Part shown: in pieces, positions 16,445 to 24,424 of the stretch
Numbering within the stretch: the first letter of the stretch is position 1
Layout of the letters: every line of letters starts with the position of its first letter
From: Amycolatopsis oliviviridis
GTDB taxonomy: Bacteria; Actinomycetota; Actinomycetes; Mycobacteriales; Pseudonocardiaceae
Assembly (NCBI RefSeq): GCF_014654365.1
Contig: NZ_BNAY01000002.1
Location: forward strand, 620,001 to 684,000
Direction: 5' to 3'
DNA length: 64,000 nucleotides
Position numbers and translations under genes: made by a program
Notes under the pieces: model-generated
Database searches by the model: none
What the model was told of the DNA's origin: nothing
What the model saw: only the letters and a program-made list of their open reading frames with translations

Positions 16445-17632
16445 TTACCGGAACGCCGGATAGAACGCGAGGTCCGCGTGCGGGCCCAGCCTGGCCCCGA
16501 GCGCCGCGGCGACCCGGGTGGCGTGTTCGGAGATGTCCGTCAGGCGGGCGCGCAGCGAGTGCTTGGCCAGTTCCCGCCACCAGGTGACCAGCGCGGCCTC
16601 CCGGCTGATCGGCGTGGCGTGCCGGTCCAGGTTCAGCTCCGGGAGGATCTCCCAGGTGATGACCCACAGCAGGAGCAGCTGACCGTCCATCAGGTGTTCG
16701 GCCAGCGCGTCCTCGTCCGCGAGCGCGGGCCAGACCGAGACGACCTCGGCCCGCCAGGCGGCGATCATCGCCTCGCTCATCCCTGGCGGCAGCGCCAGGG
16801 CGTCCGCGCTCGACGCGAACGGGAGCCGCAGGTACGCCGCGTCCATCAGGGTGCTGCGCACCCGGCCGCGTTCGAAATCGAGGAACCGCACTCCGCCGCT
16901 GGTCACGAGGTTGTTGTCCGGGCTGAGATCGACCGGGCTGAACGCACGGTAGGACGGCGAGCCCGCCCGCTCGGCGACCTCCATGACCCGCCGCTGCACC
17001 GGCTCCGGCGTCTCGACGTCGAGCAGTTCCTCCAGCAGCCCCGGAAGCTGCGCGCAGACCGCGGGCAGCGGCGCGTCCTCGTTCTTGACCGGGCCGCCCA
17101 GACGGCGCAGCAGCGCGTTGAAATCGGGCTCGCGGCTCGCGGTGCTCGCGTGCAGCCTGCCGAGCGACCGGGCCCAGGACAGGAGCGCGCGTTCGGCACC
17201 GCGGGCGTCACGGGCGTGGAGCTTGTCGTGCAGCGTCGGAACGCCGCCGAGGTCCTCGATCACCAGGACACGGGCCCGGCCGTCGTGCGCCAGCAGTTCC
17301 GGGCACATCCGCTCCTCCGGGGCGAGCGCGGTGAACAGCTGGTAGCTGACCGCCTCCTGCGCGAACGGATCGGGCCGTCCCGGTTCGGGTGGATCGGGGT
17401 AGTGCTTGATGACCAGGGTGCGCGGCAGCGCGAACGGTGACGACGCCACCCGCGCCCGCACCACCGTCGCCGGACCGCTGCCGGCGAGGTCTTCGGGGGC
17501 GACGAGGGTGATGGTGCTGCCGAACCGGCGTGAAAGGACCGCCTCGCCGGCGGCGACCGCGGCCGCGACGGCGAGGGTTTCGGCTCCAGCTCCGACGGTC
17601 GAATCGTCGGCAGAGGAGGTATCGACTGTCAT
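16445..17632 (-). CDS. Aminoglycoside-phosphotransferase-fold protein
   Basis: This 395-residue protein of the APH/choline-kinase fold has VIKHYPDP as the ATP-lysine region, FSPVDLSPDNNLVTS as the catalytic loop (Asp and Asn present, the usual histidine replaced by Ser) and VRFLDFERGR as the metal-binding segment. Phosphorylation of a small molecule is plausible; resistance to aminoglycosides should not be assumed. ATG 17632 is preferred; two earlier ATG codons at 17665 and 17695 lack a good ribosome site. The loss of the loop histidine is unusual but seen in some family members. Confidence 0.72.
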   Translation of the reverse strand: MTVDTSSADDSTVGAGAETLAVAAAVAAGEAVLSRRFGSTITLVAPEDLAGSGPATVVRARVASSPFALPRTLVIKHYPDPPEPGRPDPFAQEAVSYQLFTALAPEERMCPELLAHDGRARVLVIEDLGGVPTLHDKLHARDARGAERALLSWARSLGRLHASTASREPDFNALLRRLGGPVKNEDAPLPAVCAQLPGLLEELLDVETPEPVQRRVMEVAERAGSPSYRAFSPVDLSPDNNLVTSGGVRFLDFERGRVRSTLMDAAYLRLPFASSADALALPPGMSEAMIAAWRAEVVSVWPALADEDALAEHLMDGQLLLLWVITWEILPELNLDRHATPISREAALVTWWRELAKHSLRARLTDISEHATRVAAALGARLGPHADLAFYPAFR

Positions 17633-17710
17633 TACCACCGACCCTACTCGTGACTGAGCAACCATGACCACTGAGATCCGGGCAACCGCGCGCACTGGCG
17701 CGATCCGGAC

Positions 17711-18652
17711 TCACCCGCGTGAGAGCGGACGTTCCGTCACCCTCGATCGTTGCCCACGACGGCGCAATGTCAGCACAATGGCCGCAGCTGCAACGATTCC
17801 GATGAGATTGACCAGCAGCTGACCGGTCGAATACAGGCACCGGTCCCACTGACCGGCAACCCCGGCGACCACCGCGTACCCGGCCGCGGGCACAGTCGTC
17901 ACCGAGATGAAGACACCCACGAGCGCGGCCGATTTGGCCGACGTCATGGAAAGCATTCCCGCCGCGCCCGCGAGCAGTGCCACGATGAGGGACGCGATTC
18001 CCACCTGGTAAACGAAATCGACTTCGTGGTTCTCCGCGAGCTTGCTGACCTCCAGCACGCCGGTGGCGTTGCCCACCAGCACCACACCGAGGGTGATCAC
18101 CATCGCGATCGGGAACCCGCCGAGCAGCGCGATCCCGCCCTGCCGCACGAGATCCCAGCGGCGCAGCACGAGGCCGACCGCCATCGCCGCCAGCGGGCCG
18201 AATTCCGGTCCCACGACCATCGCGCCGACGATGGTGACCGACGAGTTCGTGATCACGCCGACCGACGCCAGCAGGCAGGCGATGGTCAGGAATGCCTGAA
18301 AAGTCCAGGTGAGCCGGGACTCCTCGCCAGAGCGGCCGACGAGTTCCTGCCACACCACGGCGTCCGCGGCCTCACCCGGCGCTTCCTCCTCGGCCTTGTC
18401 CGCGGCGTCGGACACCGCGGTGTCGAGGGCTTCGAGCGTGATCCCGCCGGTGTGGTCGAGGTCGAGCCCGCACAGCGACTCGACGATCTCGTCGGCCGCC
18501 TCACGGGCGACGTCGGCCTCGATCAGGTCGCCCTCGGGCGAGACCGCCACCCCGTGATGGACGATGAGATGCGCGGTCCCGGCGTGTGCCCGCAGGATCC
18601 GGATCGCTTCATCGGTCCGGTCCGGCGGGCACACGGCCCTGAGATGGAGCAT
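17711..18652 (-). CDS. DUF389 membrane protein
   Basis: This 313-residue protein has a soluble N-terminal half (about 1-115) and six hydrophobic segments containing GAMVVGPEFGPLAAMAVGLV, the hallmark of DUF389 (the hydrophobic domain shared with TIGR00341-type proteins). The function of the family is unknown. The start codon shares one base with the aspS stop (TGATG), so it is translated with aspartyl-tRNA synthetase. This coupling looks positional rather than functional. Confidence 0.85.
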   Translation of the reverse strand: MLHLRAVCPPDRTDEAIRILRAHAGTAHLIVHHGVAVSPEGDLIEADVAREAADEIVESLCGLDLDHTGGITLEALDTAVSDAADKAEEEAPGEAADAVVWQELVGRSGEESRLTWTFQAFLTIACLLASVGVITNSSVTIVGAMVVGPEFGPLAAMAVGLVLRRWDLVRQGGIALLGGFPIAMVITLGVVLVGNATGVLEVSKLAENHEVDFVYQVGIASLIVALLAGAAGMLSMTSAKSAALVGVFISVTTVPAAGYAVVAGVAGQWDRCLYSTGQLLVNLIGIVAAAAIVLTLRRRGQRSRVTERPLSRG

Positions 18653-20424
18653 CAGTTCTTGACGGGCGGCGCGGGCTTGGCGTCGATGCCCGCCTCCTTG
18701 CGCTGCTCCGGCGTGATCGGCGCCGGGGCCGCGGTCAGCGGGTCGAACCCGCCACCGGTCTTCGGGAACGCGATCACGTCACGCAGCGAGTCGGCCTTGG
18801 CCAGCAGCATGACGATGCGGTCCCAGCCGAACGCGATGCCGCCGTGCGGCGGCGGGCCGAAGGCGAAGGCGTCGAGCAGGAAGCCGAACTTCTCCTGCGC
18901 CTCCTCCTCGCCGAGACCCATCAGCTCGAAGACCTGCTTCTGCAGTTCCTGCTGGTGGATACGGATGGAGCCGCCGCCGATCTCGTTGCCGTTGCAGACG
19001 ATGTCGTAGGCGTAGGCCAGCGCGTTGCCGGGGTCGTCGGCGAGTTTGCCGATCCACTCCGGGGTCGGCGAGGTGAAGGCGTGGTGCAGGGCCTTCCACT
19101 TGCCGCCGCCGACCGCGACATCGTCGGACTCGTCGGCCGAGATGAACATCGGGAAGTCGACGACCCAGACGAACGACCAGGCGTTCTCGTCGATCAGGCC
19201 GAGGCGGCTGCCGATCTCCAGGCGGGTGGCGCCGAGCAGCGCACGCGCGTCGGCGGGCTTGCCGGCGGCGAAGAAGACGCAGTCACCGGGCTTGGCGCCG
19301 ACGGCCTCCGCGACCGTCTCGCGCTCCTTCTCCGACAGGTTCTTCGCGACCGGCCCGCCGAGCGTGCCGTCCTCGTTCACCAGGATGTACGCGAGACCGC
19401 GGTGGCCGCGCTGCTTGGCGAAGTCCTGCCAGGCGTCGAGGGTGCGGCGCGGCTGGTCGGCCCCGCCCGCCATCACGACGGCGCCGACGTACGGCGCCTG
19501 GAACACGCGGAACGGGGTGTCGGCGAAGAACGCCGTCATGTCGGTGAGTTCGAGGTCGAAGCGCAGGTCCGGCTTGTCCGAGCCGTACTTCTCCATCGCC
19601 TCGGCGTAGGTGATCCGCCGGAACGGCCGGGGGATCTCGGCGCCGATCAGCTTCCACAGCGCGGTCACGATGTCCTCGCCGAGGGCGATGACGTCGTCCT
19701 GCTCGACGAAGCTCATCTCGATGTCGAGCTGGGTGAACTCCGGCTGCCGGTCGGCGCGGAAGTCCTCGTCCCGGTAGCAGCGCGCGATCTGGTAGTACCG
19801 TTCGAGCCCGCCGACCATGAGCAGCTGCTTGAACAGCTGCGGCGACTGCGGGAGCGCGTACCAGGAGCCGGGCTTGAGCCGGGCCGGGACCACGAAGTCG
19901 CGGGCGCCCTCGGGGGTGGAGCGGGTCATGGTCGGGGTCTCGACCTCGACGAACTCCTGCGCGTGCAGCACCTCACGGGCGGCGCGGTTGACCTCGCTGC
20001 GCAGGCGCATGGCGGCGGCGGGGCCGTTGCGGCGCAGGTCGAGGTAGCGGTGCTTGAGGCGCACCTCCTCGCCGACGTCGACCCGGTCGTCGATCGGGAA
20101 CGGCAGCACGGCGGCCTCGGACAGCACCTCGAGCTCGGTGACCAGCACCTCGATCTCGCCGGTGGGGATCTCGGCGTTGGCGTTGCCCTCGGGCCGCTTC
20201 GAGACCTCACCGACGACGCGGACGCAGTACTCGGAGCGCAGCAGGTGGGCGCGCTCGGCCATCTCGCCCTCACGGAAGACGACCTGGCTCACGCCGCTGG
20301 CGTCGCGCAGATCGATGAAGATGACGCCGCCGTGATCGCGCCGCCGGGCCACCCATCCGGTGAGGGTGACCGTCTGACCGGCGTGCTCGGCACGCAAGGT
20401 GCCGGCTTTGTGGGTGCGAAGCAC
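18652..20424 (-). CDS. aspS: Aspartyl-tRNA synthetase, probably non-discriminating
   Basis: This 590-residue class IIb synthetase charges tRNA-Asp. It has an OB-fold anticodon domain (about 1-105), motif 2 [20 protein letters not shown], the bacterial GAD insertion (about 290-420) and motif 3 [14 protein letters not shown] near the C-terminus. His31 in [11 protein letters not shown] is the residue associated with non-discriminating bacterial AspRS, which also charges tRNA-Asn for later GatCAB amidation; E. coli has Leu there. That assignment is inference from one position. The upstream 130-bp gap is the likely promoter. Confidence 0.96.
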   Translation of the reverse strand: MLRTHKAGTLRAEHAGQTVTLTGWVARRRDHGGVIFIDLRDASGVSQVVFREGEMAERAHLLRSEYCVRVVGEVSKRPEGNANAEIPTGEIEVLVTELEVLSEAAVLPFPIDDRVDVGEEVRLKHRYLDLRRNGPAAAMRLRSEVNRAAREVLHAQEFVEVETPTMTRSTPEGARDFVVPARLKPGSWYALPQSPQLFKQLLMVGGLERYYQIARCYRDEDFRADRQPEFTQLDIEMSFVEQDDVIALGEDIVTALWKLIGAEIPRPFRRITYAEAMEKYGSDKPDLRFDLELTDMTAFFADTPFRVFQAPYVGAVVMAGGADQPRRTLDAWQDFAKQRGHRGLAYILVNEDGTLGGPVAKNLSEKERETVAEAVGAKPGDCVFFAAGKPADARALLGATRLEIGSRLGLIDENAWSFVWVVDFPMFISADESDDVAVGGGKWKALHHAFTSPTPEWIGKLADDPGNALAYAYDIVCNGNEIGGGSIRIHQQELQKQVFELMGLGEEEAQEKFGFLLDAFAFGPPPHGGIAFGWDRIVMLLAKADSLRDVIAFPKTGGGFDPLTAAPAPITPEQRKEAGIDAKPAPPVKN

Positions 20425-20554
20425 TGCGGGTGCTCTCCTTCGGCATCACGATTCTGCGATTCGACGGCGCTGCGGTTCGACTGCTCTGCGCCGACGTCAA
20501 AGGCTAACGAATCGCCCCGGATGCCTCGCGACCAGGTACAAACCCGGCGTTTCG

Positions 20555-21133
20555 TCAGATCGTCGGCCACGCTTCCAGCGCCGCGACCATCCGGCGCGTA
20601 TGAGCCAGGTAGTCGGGCACGGACAGGACCCTGCCGTCGATGTTCTCCAGCAGCCAGCCTGCGGCCGCCTCCTTCGAGGCGAAGAACTGGGTGCAGACCA
20701 GCGCCTCGACGTAGTCCTGGCCGAGGGTGAGGTCGATGCCGGACAACCGCGACGCGGCGACCACCGCGTGCGGCGGGTCGACGCTCAAGACCCTGTCGCG
20801 GGTGAAGTGGACACGGACGCGGGCCCCGGTCGCCGGGCAGACCGAATCCGCGTGCACGGGTTCGCCGGTGGCGACGGCCAGCAGGAACAGGTCCACCTGG
20901 TACCGGTCCGAGCCCGCCCTGGCCGGTCCGGGCCGGGAACCGCGGTCCATCACGACCAGGCCGTCACGGATGACGAAGCCCATCAGATCCATCAGCCGGT
21001 GGGCCTCGGCGGGGTCCATGCCGACGGTGGCGGCGAGTCTGCCGATGGCGATGGGGTGTCTGCCCGCTCTGGTCAGCTTGGTCGCGGCCCAGGCGATGCG
21101 GACAGCGGCGGTGCGATCCGTCCGGGTGGTCAA
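20555..21133 (-). CDS. Alkylmercury lyase (MerB)-like protein without one catalytic Cys
   Basis: This 192-residue protein shares the MerB layout: an N-terminal winged-helix-like region (about 1-70), then DSVCPATG (Cys99), SVDPPHAVVA and VCTQFFASKEAAAGWL (Cys147). MerB uses two cysteines plus an aspartate to break C-Hg bonds. Cys147 matches the second and Asp81 the aspartate, but the first cysteine (GWCALD in MerB) falls in DRYQVD and is absent. The chosen TTG at 21133 follows GAGGAGG by six bases; longer starts lack this. No merA or merR is near, so a regulator or a different lyase is possible. Confidence 0.6.
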   Translation of the reverse strand: MTTRTDRTAAVRIAWAATKLTRAGRHPIAIGRLAATVGMDPAEAHRLMDLMGFVIRDGLVVMDRGSRPGPARAGSDRYQVDLFLLAVATGEPVHADSVCPATGARVRVHFTRDRVLSVDPPHAVVAASRLSGIDLTLGQDYVEALVCTQFFASKEAAAGWLLENIDGRVLSVPDYLAHTRRMVAALEAWPTI

Positions 21134-21325
21134 CAGGCACCTCCTCGCCTTCCTCTTCTCTGAGATTAAGCACGAAAAGGATTTCCGCCAAGTGACTGCG
21201 CCGAACGGCCGAATCCGTTGTGGGGTAAGAAGATTCACATTGCGCGCCGCGGATCGGGAAGACGTTTCCTCCAGTGCCCGAAAAGAGACGATCTTTCGGT
21301 CGGAAGAGGCAAAAGTGGCGCGGCC

Positions 21326-23230
21326 TCACAGCAGTTTGAGCTGTTCCGCGGCGGGCACCACCTCCTCCGCCCGTTGCACAGGCATCGTCACTTGCATTCG
21401 TTCCCCGTCATCGGCACGGGAACCGAAACCGTGCCGGCGCAGCAACGGGCCGACGCGGGTGCCCAGCCGCTCCCGATAGGACTTCGGGAGGTAAGCACCG
21501 CGCGAGTACAGCTCCCGGTACTTCGGCACCAGTTCCGGATGCTCGCGGCCGAGCCAGCGCGCGAACCATTCCCGCGCGCCCGGCCGCAAATGCAACGGGA
21601 GGACGGTGACCCGCGTGGCACCGGCCTCGGCCAGCCGCGCGAACAGCGCGTCGAGCGCGGCCACCGAGTCGGTCAAGTACGGCAGCACCGGGGCGACCAG
21701 TACCGAACACGGCAGCCCGGCGTCCCGCGCCTTGCGGATCAGGTCGAGCCTCGCCCGCGGGCTCGGTGTCCCGGGTTCGAGGCGGCGCTGCAGATCCTCG
21801 TCCAGCAACGCGAGCGAAATCGCCAGCCCGGCGGGCACGTCCTTCGACACCGACTCCAGCAACGGCAGATCCCGCGCCAGCACGGTCCCCTTCGTCAGGA
21901 TGGACAGCGGTGTGCCCGAATCCGCGAGCGCGGTGATGATGCGCGGCATCAGCTTGTACCGGCCTTCGGCACGCTGATAGGGATCGGTGTTCGTGCCCAT
22001 CGCGACGTGCTCGCGGCTCCAGCTCGGTCGCCGCAGCTGCGCCGCCAGCACTTCGGGCGCGTTGACCTTCACGATCACCTGCGTGTCGAAGTCGCGGCCG
22101 GCGTCGAAATCCAGGTAAGTGTGGGTGTTCCGCGCGAAGCAGTTGTGCGTGACCATGCCGTCGGCGATGAAGTCGCCGGTTCCGGTGGTGATGTCGAACA
22201 GCGGCAGCTCGATGCCGAGCGCTTCGATGGACGACACCTTCCGCCTGGTCCGGCCGATCGCGAGCCCGTCGAGCGACCGTTTCCAGCCGACGGCGGGATC
22301 GGCGAGGTGGAAGAACCGCAGCTCCTCCGACGGCCCGCCGAGCAGCTGCACCGTCCACAACGGACGGAACTTGACATTTTCGGTTTTGACGTAACGGAAG
22401 CCGAAGTTGTCGAGAGCCGCGCAGAAGGTCGAGACGATGTCCTGCTCGTCATGGGTGACGCGCAGCGCGCCGTGCCGGTAGCTCCCGGCGAGGTCGAACA
22501 GTCCCGCCAGGAATCCGCGCTGCCAATGGGAATCCGGCGACGGCGGCACCTGCACGAAGCCGACCGACGCGCCGAAGTCGGGCAGGTACTTGAGCGCACG
22601 GTCCGCGGCGTCCTTCTCGGCCGAGAAACCGCCGGAGCGCAACATCCCGCAGAGGAACCCGGCACGGTAGCCGAGGGTGTCGTCCGGGGTGCGGACGAGT
22701 TTCCCGACGCCGACGAGTTCGGTGCCCCCGACCAGATGCGGCCGCTGCGCCGCGCCGAACCGGGTGCCGGTGACGTGCTTCCACCCGCGGCCGGTCAGGA
22801 AACGGTGGTCGCCACTGGCCACGATGGACGTTCCGTCGTCGAGGGTCACGCGGTACGCCGGTTTCAGCGTCGACCAGTGCGCGAGCACCTCCGTCGACAC
22901 CAGGCGCCTGCCCGCGCCGCGCCCGCGCGTCCCGTAGATCGCGTCGCCCGGCGCCAGGTCCGCCAGCGGCTTCGTCCGGCCGTCGGCCATCAGGACCGGC
23001 GTGCCGCCTTCGAGGCAGTACGTACACGCGTGCGAACAGCCGCGGTACGGGTTCACGGTCCATCCGAACGGGACACCCGAGCCCTCGGGCACCTTGTTCA
23101 GCACGGATTTGGCGTGCACCTCGTGAAAGGTGACGCCGTCGAACTCGGGCGTGCGCACCGAACGCAGCAACCCGTCCAATCCGGGCAGCACCGGCTCGCC
23201 GCCGTCCGCCCGCTGTCGATCCCATCGCAC
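21326..23230 (-). CDS. Rv2578c-family radical SAM protein interrupted by an intein
   Basis: The precursor is 634 residues: a 342-residue radical SAM protein of the Rv2578c type (spore-photoproduct-lyase-like) with a 292-residue intein at residues 72-363. The cluster motif is split: GCSHACTY lies before the intein and C-FARNTH after it, giving CxxxCxxC only after splicing. Downstream, GTNTDPYQRAEGRYKLM and SILTKGT are family blocks. GTG 23230 gives the VRWDRQ start seen in relatives; an ATG at 23248 lies within a LexA box. A pair of LexA boxes upstream indicates DNA-damage control. A role in DNA repair or nucleic-acid modification is inferred. Confidence 0.9.
   Translation of the reverse strand: MRWDRQRADGGEPVLPGLDGLLRSVRTPEFDGVTFHEVHAKSVLNKVPEGSGVPFGWTVNPYRGCSHACTYCLEGGTPVLMADGRTKPLADLAPGDAIYGTRGRGAGRRLVSTEVLAHWSTLKPAYRVTLDDGTSIVASGDHRFLTGRGWKHVTGTRFGAAQRPHLVGGTELVGVGKLVRTPDDTLGYRAGFLCGMLRSGGFSAEKDAADRALKYLPDFGASVGFVQVPPSPDSHWQRGFLAGLFDLAGSYRHGALRVTHDEQDIVSTFCAALDNFGFRYVKTENVKFRPLWTVQLLGGPSEELRFFHLADPAVGWKRSLDGLAIGRTRRKVSSIEALGIELPLFDITTGTGDFIADGMVTHNCFARNTHTYLDFDAGRDFDTQVIVKVNAPEVLAAQLRRPSWSREHVAMGTNTDPYQRAEGRYKLMPRIITALADSGTPLSILTKGTVLARDLPLLESVSKDVPAGLAISLALLDEDLQRRLEPGTPSPRARLDLIRKARDAGLPCSVLVAPVLPYLTDSVAALDALFARLAEAGATRVTVLPLHLRPGAREWFARWLGREHPELVPKYRELYSRGAYLPKSYRERLGTRVGPLLRRHGFGSRADDGERMQVTMPVQRAEEVVPAAEQLKLL
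22142..23017 (-). mobile_element. Intein with degenerate LAGLIDADG endonuclease
   Basis: The 292-residue intein begins with Cys (CLEGGTPVLMADGR, block A), has SIVASGDHRFLTGRGW as block B, ELPLFDITTGTGDFIADG as block F and ends VTHN followed by host Cys (+1), so splicing is predicted. The endonuclease motifs read FLCGMLRSGG and FLAGLFDLAGS; the catalytic Asp expected near the end of each is missing, so homing is probably lost. The +1 Cys is the third ligand of the host [4Fe-4S] motif. Confidence 0.92.
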
Positions 23231-23238
23231 GAAGCCAG

Positions 23239-23254
23239 TCGAACACATGTTCTA
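23239..23254 (-). promoter_or_regulatory. LexA box 2 of the radical SAM gene (weaker)
   Basis: TCGAACACATGTTCTA (plus strand) matches TCGAAC-N4-GTTCGA with one deviation. It lies 9 bp before the GTG start of the radical SAM gene and 8 bp from box 1. Confidence 0.65.
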
Positions 23255-23262
23255 GACGGGTG

Positions 23263-23278
23263 TCAAACAGGTGTTCGA
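23263..23278 (-). promoter_or_regulatory. LexA box 1 of the radical SAM gene
   Basis: On the minus strand this reads TCGAACACCTGTTTGA, a near-consensus actinobacterial SOS box (TCGAAC-N4-GTTYGA). It sits 33 bp upstream of the GTG start. Rv2578c-type genes belong to the DNA-damage response in mycobacteria, which supports the call. Confidence 0.85.
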
Positions 23279-23295
23279 ACACGGGTGATCTTCGG

Positions 23296-23380
23296 CGCGT
23301 TTAGTCCTCTGGATGGCGCGTTTCGTCCTCTGGATGCGGTAGTTGCGCGTGCAAGTACCGCATCCAGAGGACTAAACGCG
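23296..23380. repeat. TTTAGTCCTCTGGATGCG palindrome family, copy 1
   Basis: An extra half unit, CGCGTTTAGTCCTCTGGATG (23296-23315), precedes an inverted pair: left arm 23317-23341 and right arm 23356-23380, 25 bp with one mismatch, around a 14-base loop that itself contains TTGC/GCAA. It lies just past the 3' end of the sucrase/ferredoxin-like gene (minus strand) and may serve as its terminator. Confidence 0.8.
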
Positions 23381-23391
23381 AGCCAGAAGCC

Positions 23392-24339
23392 TCACAGCTT
23401 CTCAATCTCGTCCGTGACGTACCCAGCAGGCTGGATCAGTCCCGCGCACCGGCTCTGCCCGCGCGGCGTCGCCGACCGGCGCCGCACGGTCACCGAGTAG
23501 AAGTCCTCGCCGCCGCGCACGGTGACCACCCGGGCGTCGGATTCGAGCAGCGGCTCCTCCTGGACGGCGAGCACGTCGTCCAAACCGGACAGATCGAGCT
23601 GCCGCCGGATCGCGATCTCGGCGAACTGCGCCCACGCCGTCCGGGCGGAGGTCCGGCCGCGGAGCTGCTCCGGTTCGACGTGCCCGCGCAGGGCGGCCTT
23701 GGCGACCAGCGCCGCCTCGGCCGGATTGAGCTGGCCGTGCAGGAAGCCGTCGGGGACCACGAGGAGGTTGCCCGCCCAGCGGTCGCCGCCGACGTGGCTG
23801 ACCTCCCAGGAGCGACCCGGATGGTTGGTGTTGAGCGCCGAGGCCAGCGGGCGCCCGAGTACCGCGCAGCACATGTCCTTGGTGCCGTGCGTGCAGACCA
23901 GGAACAGCGGTCCGTCCACTCGTTCGCCGAGCCCGCCGACACCGTCCACGACCAGGTCGAGGTCCAGTTCGGCCAGTTCGCTCAGGTCGTGGATCTCCAG
24001 GCGTTCCAGCCAGCGGTTGCCCGGTTCGCCCCCGCCGACGTACACGGAACGGGGTCGATCCGGATCTCGCTGGTGTTTGCCGGGGCGGCGGATCAGCAGC
24101 GGCCGGAGCCCGTGTGACCGTCTCAGGCTCTCGAGCAGCTCGCGGCGCTCGGCGGGGAAAGCCTCATCGAGGACGTTTTCCAGCGCGTCCGCGGGCCAGG
24201 GACCCGGCTGCTCGATGAGCAGCCAGCAGCGCATGTCGGCCGCGGTGCCGGCGGGGCTCGCGCCCAGCATGCGCGCGACGGTCGCGCAGCCCGGCAACGC
24301 GGCGGGCGGCGCTGGAGTGTCCGAAAGCTGAGCGGTCAT
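23392..24339 (-). CDS. Sucrase/ferredoxin-like (thioredoxin-fold 2Fe-2S) protein
   Basis: This 315-residue protein of the sucrase/ferredoxin-like family has CTHGTKDMCCAVLGRPLASAL near 149-169 and the histidine-rich WEVSHVGGDRWAGNLLVVPDG near 178-198, which are the family's cluster/active-site blocks. A further Cys near the C-terminus (QSRCAGL) and one near the N-terminus (PGCATVARM) could contribute. Biochemical function is uncertain. A DtxR/IdeR-type iron box lies 25 bp before the ATG, which suggests expression under iron limitation and a role in iron or siderophore handling (inference). Confidence 0.78.
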   Translation of the reverse strand: MTAQLSDTPAPPAALPGCATVARMLGASPAGTAADMRCWLLIEQPGPWPADALENVLDEAFPAERRELLESLRRSHGLRPLLIRRPGKHQRDPDRPRSVYVGGGEPGNRWLERLEIHDLSELAELDLDLVVDGVGGLGERVDGPLFLVCTHGTKDMCCAVLGRPLASALNTNHPGRSWEVSHVGGDRWAGNLLVVPDGFLHGQLNPAEAALVAKAALRGHVEPEQLRGRTSARTAWAQFAEIAIRRQLDLSGLDDVLAVQEEPLLESDARVVTVRGGEDFYSVTVRRRSATPRGQSRCAGLIQPAGYVTDEIEKL

Positions 24340-24363
24340 CGGCTGACCGCTCCGGACTTCACC

Positions 24364-24382
24364 TTAGGCATGCCTTAGCTTA
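24364..24382 (-). promoter_or_regulatory. Putative IdeR/DtxR iron box
   Basis: On the minus strand TAAGCTAAGGCATGCCTAA agrees with the DtxR/IdeR consensus TWAGGTWAGSCTWACCTWA at 16 of 19 positions and contains a palindromic core GGCATGCC. It is 25 bp upstream of the sucrase/ferredoxin-like gene's start, a normal operator position. Confidence 0.62.
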
Positions 24383-24424
24383 CCCCGTCCGAGCTCCCTT
24401 CACACTTGCCGTCTCCTGTGAGAT

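Noticed and set aside
16445..17632. Aminoglycoside resistance gene
   Set aside because: Only the fold is shared; the catalytic-loop histidine is missing and there is no resistance-gene context.
23246..23248. ATG as start of the radical SAM gene
   Set aside because: It lies inside a LexA box, and the GTG at 23230 gives the family-typical VRWDRQ beginning.
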